Below, in pieces: positions 58,101-64,000 of a DNA stretch of 64,000 nt. Every line of letters begins with the position of its first letter. The stretch's first letter is position 1. A program made the position numbers and the translations under genes. Under the pieces are notes generated by a model. That model saw only the letters and a program-made list of their open reading frames with translations, was not told the origin of the DNA and ran no database searches. Source of the stretch: Gigantopelta aegis (lineage: Eukaryota; Mollusca; Gastropoda; Neomphalida; Peltospiridae); the NCBI RefSeq assembly GCF_016097555.1, contig NC_054706.1, positions 78,921,353 to 78,985,352 on the forward strand, written 5' to 3'.

Positions 58101-60523
58101 TCACATTAGTATTTAAGGTAAGCATGAGAAGTAAGAGGTAGATTGCAGTGTATAATAATGAGATGTTGATATATTTGCAGGTTTTAAAAAAATACTCGTG
58201 TTTGTGGTGTATGGATAAAAAGGTACATCAACGACCAAAACTCTTCATCGTCAATTTGCAGTGGACACCAAAGGACGACAATGCTACCTTAAAAATTAAT
58301 GGTAAACTTTGTTCTGTATGACTGAATATTGCAGATTGACATCACAGTACATTACAGATGAAAGCACTACTTGGCAATGCTCAGCATTAGTAACATTAAT
58401 AATACTATTTTTAAAATGTTCCAATATATGCTACAATACAGTAAATACCAACATATTAAGAGTATGTGGATATATTAACTCTACATTATTCACCCTTGAG
58501 CATTGAAGTTAAAGTTTGTTTTGGTTAACGACTACACAGGAGCAAATTGCCTTATTGGATGTCAGACATTTTGTCTCTATAGTAAACAAAAAAACCACTA
58601 CATTTTTCAGTTAGCAGCAAGGGATCTTGTATATGCATTTTTTCCACAGACAAGACAGCACATACCACTACCTTAGATATACCAGTTGTGGAACATATTT
58701 GGTATGGGGAAATCCAAGTCGGAGAAATGTCCACCGAGGGTATTTGATCGTGTGACACAAGCACCTCAGGCGGTCACTCTACTGAGAACTAGATCCTGCC
58801 CCCAACCCCCATGTGGGCTAAGATAGGCAAGTGCAGCCCAGCTAGGTTGACCTGATTTGTTTGCTTTTTCACCAGGTTACTGTGACGACGTAATGATGCA
58901 AGTGATGAAGTACCTGTCTCTAACAGTAGAGCCGTATCAAAGGTTTGTATCAAACTTCTAGTCAGACACAAACGTGACATAATTGAATTGGTAGTTTACT
59001 TGAAAGTAATGATATATCCTTTGGAATAATTTCCATTATAAAAAAACTAAAATTGGTATACATAATTAATACAAAATATTCAAATCTTTAATCCCCATTC
59101 CTTTCTCACCTCTTTTCAACATCTTGTCAGTCAAGTTCACATCCGAGTTAATATCTCCATCTGATAACATGTTAACAGTTCATCTCCAAAAGCTATATAT
59201 CCATTTACGTCATTTTGAGAAAAATATTATGTAGTGTATGTCTCAGTGACAGGTGAGCAGTGTCTTGGCCTTACCTCACTCTTGCTCACAGATGGGAAGT
59301 CTTTCTGCACTCGGATGTTGCTTTATTTTACTTTGTTATTTATTATGATACTTGGAACTGCTCCAGGTTTCTCACCAGGTGCATTTGAAGTACATCTGTC
59401 ATGCTGGTACTGTCACTGTTTCAATATCTTATTTTACTTTTAATTCAGGATACAGGATCCAATTTTCCATATGTCGGTGCCTTTAAGAACGAATGAACTG
59501 AAAACTACCTCAAAGAAAATCCTTCAAGTGCCCAAAGATTACTCACCAAATGTCCGGTTAAATCGAAGAGACGTGGAGAGATACAGACATGCAACAGATG
59601 CAGACAAGAAACCGTGCCTAGGTGAACAACCGTTGCAGAAAACGTTTTCTGTCATTAAAACATTACTGAACTCACCAATATCTCAGGGAGAAGGTGGTGA
59701 AGCACTGCTGACACAAGTGATCTCATCAACGATGCCTCAAAGTATTAAGACGGACTTGTTGAACAGTTACGTCCACTTTTCAAGCTCGGTACCTGCAAAC
59801 TCAAAACATCCGTGCAGACTGGGTGGTGCATTTCCGCCAACGTTCCTCGTCATGAAGCCAATACACGACGCTCAGCTCGTCGGGAACTTCCAGCTGCAGG
59901 TAAATATTGCACACAGCCACAGCCACGGCCAGCATCAGGTGTCTGATAAAAGCTGTCTCAGTGTGAGGTGGAAGTGTCCCGGTACAGACGCAGGGTCCGA
60001 CTCGCACACGGGTGGTTGTAAAGCAGAACACGACAGTGACCTACAGGAACAGGCACTTGATCTCTCTACGACGGGATGCTCAACGACAGGCAGCTCTGGA
60101 TCTCTCGTGTCCAATAGTACGCACAATTCAGTGTCTGAGTCAGTACATGTGTCTCCTGTAGCTCAAGTTGACTCGGTGAAGACTGAAGCCAAACAGATAT
60201 TCCAAGACAGTAATGACCAATGCAGCCAAACTCGCGACTTACCGTCAACTGTTGCAGTTGTAGAAAGTGAATCTGTTTTGTTGTCAAATACTCAACCGAG
60301 TGGAGTTGCGTCTTCTACTGATGACCAGACTGTTGTAGAGTCGGACGACGCTGCGCACAAACCTGGGTCTTCCACAGATGAAACAGGAACGGAAATCTCT
60401 GCCAACTCGGATCATCAAGCAGTACTTAACAAACCGCCTGCACCTCACACAAAGAAACGGTCAGTGCCAGGATGGTTTGGAAAAGGACTGACGATCAAGA
60501 AGAAAAGAAAATTATGTTTATAA
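49143..60523 (+). CDS. SIRT7: SIRT7 homologue, nuclear sirtuin (start codon not found)
   Basis: Ten exons join in phase: 49143-49249, 52200-52337, 53171-53275, 53815-53885, 54269-54341, 55679-55777, 56361-56597, 58181-58301, 58876-58942 and 59449-60523. Exon 1 ([20 protein letters not shown]) and exon 2 ([18 protein letters not shown]) match the SIRT7 N-terminal helices. NAD-binding [20 protein letters not shown], then QNCDGLH, the catalytic-histidine block SEVHGNMY, zinc cysteines CPNC and [17 protein letters not shown] and [10 protein letters not shown] are all present. SIRT7 is an NAD-dependent deacylase of nucleoli and chromatin (H3K18ac, rDNA). The C-terminus is about 250 residues longer than in human SIRT7, low in complexity, and ends in the conserved [17 protein letters not shown] basic tail. 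Total length is at least 690 aa, against 400 in human. The 5' end abuts the 81-bp array and no in-frame ATG is visible. Confidence 0.92.
49308..50254. mobile_element. foldback (Mutator-like) element carrying a RecQ fragment
   Basis: The 947-bp element has inverted arms of about 375 and 398 bp (49308-49682 and 49857-50254) that start TAGCCCGAGTACTCTGACTG. A 9-bp target duplication, ATTACAACC, flanks it (49299-49307 and 50255-50263). Long arms and 9-bp duplications fit Mutator-like elements or their MITEs. The spacer of about 174 bp codes, on the minus strand, for a RecQ-type helicase fragment. It sits in SIRT7 intron 1. Relatives with the same ends or arms lie at 41613-41706 and 6748-6965. Confidence 0.85.
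49672..49887 (-). pseudogene. RecQ-like helicase fragment in the foldback spacer
   Basis: The 71-codon open frame contains a RecQ Q-motif-like [19 protein letters not shown] followed by a Walker A segment ([20 protein letters not shown]). It starts in the right arm and covers the spacer. Everything after motif I is absent, so it is not a helicase. It may be a captured host gene piece, or what remains of a helicase once carried by the autonomous relative of this element. Confidence 0.75.
50264..52199. other. SIRT7 intron 1, remaining part
   Basis: A CCGGTGTATAGGCGC motif at 50268 and a neighbouring CCGGTGATTCGGCGCA recur inverted at about 51225-51245 and 51028-51048. They may bound a TIR element of about 0.98 kb (50266-51245). 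A triplicate of about 31 bp (AATTTCTCATTCCCATCATA) lies at 51508-51597, followed by a SINE C tail at 51603-51650. No exon is recognised. Confidence 0.5.
51603..51650 (+). repeat. SINE family C tail
   Basis: GTTGAGTGCATCGTTAAATA followed by AAACATTTCCTTCCTTCC is the 3' end of the family C SINE. The body is absent. Confidence 0.7.
52765..53008 (+). repeat. SINE family B, near full length
   Basis: The head has GGGACATAGCCCCATGGTTT and a B-box GGGATCGATCCC. The body has GGTGCATATATAAAAGATCC. The tail is GCTCTAGTGATATCATTAAA. It lies in SIRT7 intron 2. Confidence 0.85.
53676..53729 (-). repeat. inverted relative of the 41.8-kb tandem repeat
   Basis: The reverse complement matches 41812-41862 (shared ATTGATTAGCAACTAC and AATTGATTAG-type landmarks). 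Here it is single-copy, in SIRT7 intron 3. Confidence 0.6.
54318..55396 (+). repeat. 43-bp minisatellite amplifying the SIRT7 exon 5 splice donor
   Basis: The repeat starts inside exon 5. Its unit holds the last coding bases (AAGCTGTACACAGAAGGATA), the donor (TACGTAAGTG) and the first intron bases (TTTATGAGTATTACA). About 25 copies follow the real donor at 54341/54342. Variants are CAGAAGTATA, CAGGATACTTAAG (shortened) and ATGAAGCTG. Many copies keep an intact GTAAGT. The 43-bp unit shifts frame from copy to copy, so extended read-through is not open. Confidence 0.93.
57030..57975. repeat. 51-bp minisatellite in SIRT7 intron 7, about 18 units
   Basis: Units contain GACCGTGACACGTATCTTCC and GTGTGACATGGCACAGGATC. 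Fifty-one bases keep frame, so two plus-strand and several minus-strand frames are open across the tract (about 116-204 codons). No splice signal or domain supports coding. Confidence 0.93.
58506..58806 (-). repeat. SINE family B, near full length
   Basis: The tail (AAAGTTTGTTTTGGTTAACG in plus reading), body (CAAGGGATCTTGTATATGCA) and a head ending in GGGGGCAGGATCTAGTTCTC on the minus strand are present. It lies in SIRT7 intron 8, 70 bp before exon 9. Confidence 0.78.
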
Positions 60524-61616
60524 TATATATTTATTCAGAACAAATTCAGGTTTCCTTTCAAATACTCAAAGAATTCCATGAGTAAACATACTGAATGTTT
60601 CTCTGTAACAGTATTGGTAAATACAGACAGATAGATAGGAAAGATAATGCTTGCCAGTTTTTGCATGTCTATCCGTCCAGAATGCTTGAATTTGACAATA
60701 TTGAAGCGTCTGTTTGCAGGGGTCGGAGTTCACTTTGTTTACCAGTACTCAAGGATATTCAGTAATACTGTTCCTTTAATGATACTGGAAATTCTAAAAC
60801 AAATACCTGTAGTAGTAGTAGTAGTAGTTTATTTGATGTAAAATAAAAACAGAGTTTATCTCGACTTTAGTTTTGTACCAGTTTCATCTGATAAATCATG
60901 TCTATTGTTTAAGAATTAATCAGAGATGTCACAGTTGCTGTGCAACTTCTGAAAAGGGAATTAAATTAAAACAGTAATCGCATACAGATTTAACTACATA
61001 TAGAATATTGGAACGTTTGTTTTATTTTTGTGTTTGAAGAAATCACTATTTACAGAAGAGTAGATTATATTTTGACACCTGGTGTATAGTCATCTAGTAT
61101 TCTGTGTTTGTATCAATATTAATGTTAGGTTGTATGAGACACCTTTCTTTATTCAGGTAAATCTTGTAAGAGGTAATGTAATATATTTTGCCCAAATCTT
61201 TTATCGCTATTTTCATACAAATTTTCAAACTAGTGCTTGTTAGGTACAAAAACTAGATTTGTGAAATTTCTATTTTTGAGCCTATAACACATTTAAATAT
61301 AGTAATGCATAAATTATGGGTTTTTAAAAAATAGTTTAGCATCTAATATTATCGTACCTTAATTTGACTCGATAAATGTGTAGTTTGCCCATTTTGTTCT
61401 ATGCATTTAGTTTTTTTTTACAATAATGGGACGAAATCTATTCTGGTAAAATAAACAGGGCAATCTGATATGGGGGCATTATTGAATGTAAAAGGTTTTG
61501 GCACAGTGGTTGGAATTCATATTACAAATATTCACATTCCTCATGCAGGTGGTTTTCTCTGTGCACACTTGTTGTCTCAACTTTATGAAGTAAAAAGGCG
61601 AGATAGGATATTAATT
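60524..61616. other. SIRT7 3' UTR and downstream
   Basis: An AATAAA-type poly(A) signal occurs at about 60842, after a (GTA)n run, and is the most likely 3' end. I see no further gene. Confidence 0.5.
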
Positions 61617-61762
61617 GGATATTAAACGAGCATCCATTTCGTATCATTTTTATGTCTCAAGTGAAATAATTTGCAGTTGTCATGAGCTTTAGCGAGTGAC
61701 AATGAAAATTATTTCACAAGGGACATAAAACATGATACATAATGGTAGCAAGTTTAATATCC
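61617..61762. mobile_element. foldback MITE
   Basis: GGATATTAAACGAGCATCCA and CTCAAGTGAAATAATTT on the left pair with AAATTATTTCACAAGGGACA and TAGCAAGTTTAATATCC on the right. About 146 bp. Confidence 0.68.
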
Positions 61763-62308
61763 GATTTATTATCCATAATCAATCTTAATTTAGATCACTC
61801 AACTCATTTGGTTGACATTCCTGTACGGTTGTAGTGTGCCAATCGATATTTTGATATGTACTAAGATATTTTTAACCATATGTGTAATAAATAGGTATTA
61901 TTTTTCCACTGCCAGTGACAGTGTAAATTTTTACATTAAAGTTTAACGTTAAAATTTTGCATTTAGATCAGTTTCTTACAAACTACAAGTTCTTGGTAGT
62001 CGAGACATTTAATTAGAATTCGTGTTGGCATAGTGCAGGCACAGCCTCTGTGGAAACACTGTTGTAAATAAGCACAGAATTGTTTGACGTAACGCCAAAA
62101 ACAGCACAACTGGAAAACAGCCCTTCATCCTGTTTGTGTGTTTTCTCTGACAACACCATGTTGCCTTTTCAATTTTAATCGATTCTCATGTCAAATTGTT
62201 TTTAAACAATTTATTTTGATTTTCATAACTTTACATAGAACAATCCATTCTTTGATTTCTAGACTGAAATCATATTTGTGTAAGCCATTTCCGTGTGTTA
62301 ATTATTTA
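61763..62308. other. unassigned AT-rich spacer
   Basis: I see no gene, named repeat or tandem structure. Confidence 0.45.
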
Positions 62309-62556
62309 CAGGTCCATACGCAGAAATTTATATAGGGGGTGCGTAATTGACGGCCCAAAGGGCCAGAGTTGCTAGGTAGTTCGGGGGCATGTCCCCCCGA
62401 AATGTTTTTTAATCTAGAATGCAGGAGATGTATTTTCCTGCATTCTGGGAAGTAAATTTGTCACATCGTCTGATGGACCTCGGCAGACTATGGGGGGTGC
62501 ATACGCACCTCTTGCACCCCCCCCCCCCCCCCCCCCCCCCCTTGCGTACGGGCCTG
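62309..62556. mobile_element. hAT-type MITE, 248 bp
   Basis: The ends CAGGTCCATACGCAGAAA and, on the other strand, CAGGCCCGTACGCAAG are hAT-like inverted repeats. The interior has GGGGGCATGTCCCCCCG and a poly-C run of about 24 bases near the right end. The flanking 8-mers agree only in part. Confidence 0.68.
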
Positions 62557-63136
62557 ATTTAACAGGTCATATATCAGATATGTAACATGGAAAAAGGGAC
62601 CATCATTTTTTAATCTTCATTCGATTTTGTCCTATACAATGATCATTAATTTTTTAAGTTTATATCTTAATTAATAATTGTGGCTTTTTTATTGACTTAA
62701 TGAATGCACAATGAAAGAGATAGTTTAGCTATTTTGTAATAACAAGCATCAAGACTATATTAGTTCTGATCTATAGTCATATTTAGTTTTTAATATACTT
62801 GTGGTAAATATGTATGCATACATACATACATACCATGTGTAATACAATTTATCCTATAACTTACCCATGATATCCATGTCATAAACCCATGTGATATTTT
62901 ACTTTATTAACCCGGTTAATAATGGTATGCAAATTTGCAAGGTTTCTAGGTTATGTGTTGCCATAGATGAGTCATTTGCTTACAAGCCAACAAGACCCGT
63001 GTACCTGAGCGTAACGTTTCCAAAGATTTGTTTAAAATGCGTGACGTCAAACTAATCTGCGTATTACCGATGGCGGCAACTTTAGTACTGTGATTTACTA
63101 AACAATTAATTAAAATGTTATTTTAGAAGTGTTATA
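62557..63136. other. unassigned spacer
   Basis: Only a short (CATA)n run at 62815-62832. No gene is seen. Confidence 0.45.
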
Positions 63137-63297
63137 GGATATATAGAATTCGCTACTCGTGTTTTTTAATATGTAAAATATCAACCTCGTCTAGTTAATC
63201 GGTATTTGTCTCAGCAGAGCCTCGACAAATACCAATTAACATAGACTTGGTTGATATTTTCCATATTAAAAAACACTCGTGACGAATCCTCTATGTA
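63137..63297. mobile_element. foldback MITE
   Basis: ACTCGTGTTTTTTAATATG and AATCGGTATTTGTC on the left are mirrored by GACAAATACCAATT and CATATTAAAAAACACTCGTG on the right. About 160 bp, no coding content. Confidence 0.72.
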
Positions 63298-64000
63298 TTA
63301 CAAATACATGTAGTTATTAATACAAACTGTAGTGTTCCATATGTATAATATTACAAATATTATATTAGATGAGTAGCTATACAGATCATGAGAGAAACTA
63401 ATATAATTATTGCTGAACTCTTAAGTTGTAGGATTTTTTCAAATAACAGTATTGTAGAATGACATTTATTACATTCAATGTACAAGTACAAATTTCTTTG
63501 TTTTTTTATTTATTCAGTTTATTTGACATGAATGAATGGTGTTTTCTTTTTGTTAGTGTGTGTGTGTATGTTATGTGCAGGAGATCTTAGAACAAAACTG
63601 GTTTGTAATCTTTTTCTTTCTTTCATTTTTTTTGTTTCTTATTTCTTTTTCTTTGTCCTTGATACATGTTGACATTTAATAAGCTGGACATTTCATCACC
63701 CAGAGTGATTTTCAGACATCATTGTTAATCAAATGAAATGTGGTGACAAATCTTCCTAAAAATAATATAATCTGTCCCTGCCAGCCGAAAACGTTTTTTT
63801 ATCAATAACATTAATTTGGCATGACACATGTTTTTACATGGCTCACCCTGTCCATTGCCAAATTAGCCAATTGCTAATTTTTATTCAAAGTGGCTACAAT
63901 ATTTAGTCTTTGGCGATTAAAAGGTTTTTTTTTTTTAATTAACCACATTTTAATCATTTGCAAGAAAATACTCTACATATCTGAAAATTGGCTGAACCAA
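63298..64000. other. unassigned right edge
   Basis: Contains the inverted partner of the 9.7-kb short repeat (63845-63895), T-rich tracts and a (GT)n run near 63560. No exon is recognised. Confidence 0.45.

Noticed and set aside
59234-59443. A 69-codon frame between SIRT7 exons 9 and 10 as coding
   Set aside because: Exon 9 and exon 10 join in phase and match the SIRT7 family without it, so it is intron sequence.
60647-60841. Small gene after SIRT7
   Set aside because: It lies in the probable SIRT7 3' UTR, ends in a (GTA)n run and shows no homology I recognise.

Overview
This is a window of an animal nuclear genome. It is AT-rich, with short exons, long GT-AG introns and dense small repeats. 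The tRNA-headed SINE families and foldback MITEs look like those I know from molluscs, so a marine mollusc is my best guess. That placement rests on recall, not on a search. Nothing suggests a prokaryote: there are no operons, no CRISPR array and no free-standing tRNA or rRNA gene.

Four conserved host genes can be assembled from spliced exons. From left to right: (1) a minus-strand XYPPX-type glycine/proline-rich protein (11541-17824, five coding exons, 189 aa); (2) a plus-strand FAM241B homologue (21491-32428, two coding exons, 144 aa), whose 10.5-kb intron holds a separate large open exon (24707-26533) coding for three tandem copies of a pogo/CENP-B-type DNA-binding module; (3) a minus-strand METTL23 homologue (35782-38951, four exons, 5' exon not found); (4) a plus-strand SIRT7 homologue (49143-60523, ten exons, start codon not found). 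Every exon junction in these models is GT-AG and keeps phase.

The rest is mobile DNA and tandem repeats. At 567-6267 lies a young Ty3/gypsy-type LTR element, broken, with about 2% divergence between its LTRs, a 5-bp target duplication, and integrase apparently ahead of reverse transcriptase. There are about fifteen SINE copies, some nested and some chimeric; an hAT element inside a SINE; a mariner remnant; a broken LINE; a foldback family with 9-bp target duplications, one copy of which carries a RecQ-helicase fragment; and several short terminal-inverted-repeat elements.

The most unusual stretch is 42.3-55.4 kb. A LINE loses its reverse-transcriptase region and runs into about 66 nearly identical 81-bp units, each coding for part of the RT motif. 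The array ends directly against the first recognisable codons of SIRT7, with no in-frame ATG between. Further into the same gene, the 3' end of exon 5 and its splice donor have been multiplied about 25 times as a 43-bp minisatellite. SIRT7 thus has one array at its 5' edge, a second built from its own splice site, and a third (51-bp units) in a later intron.
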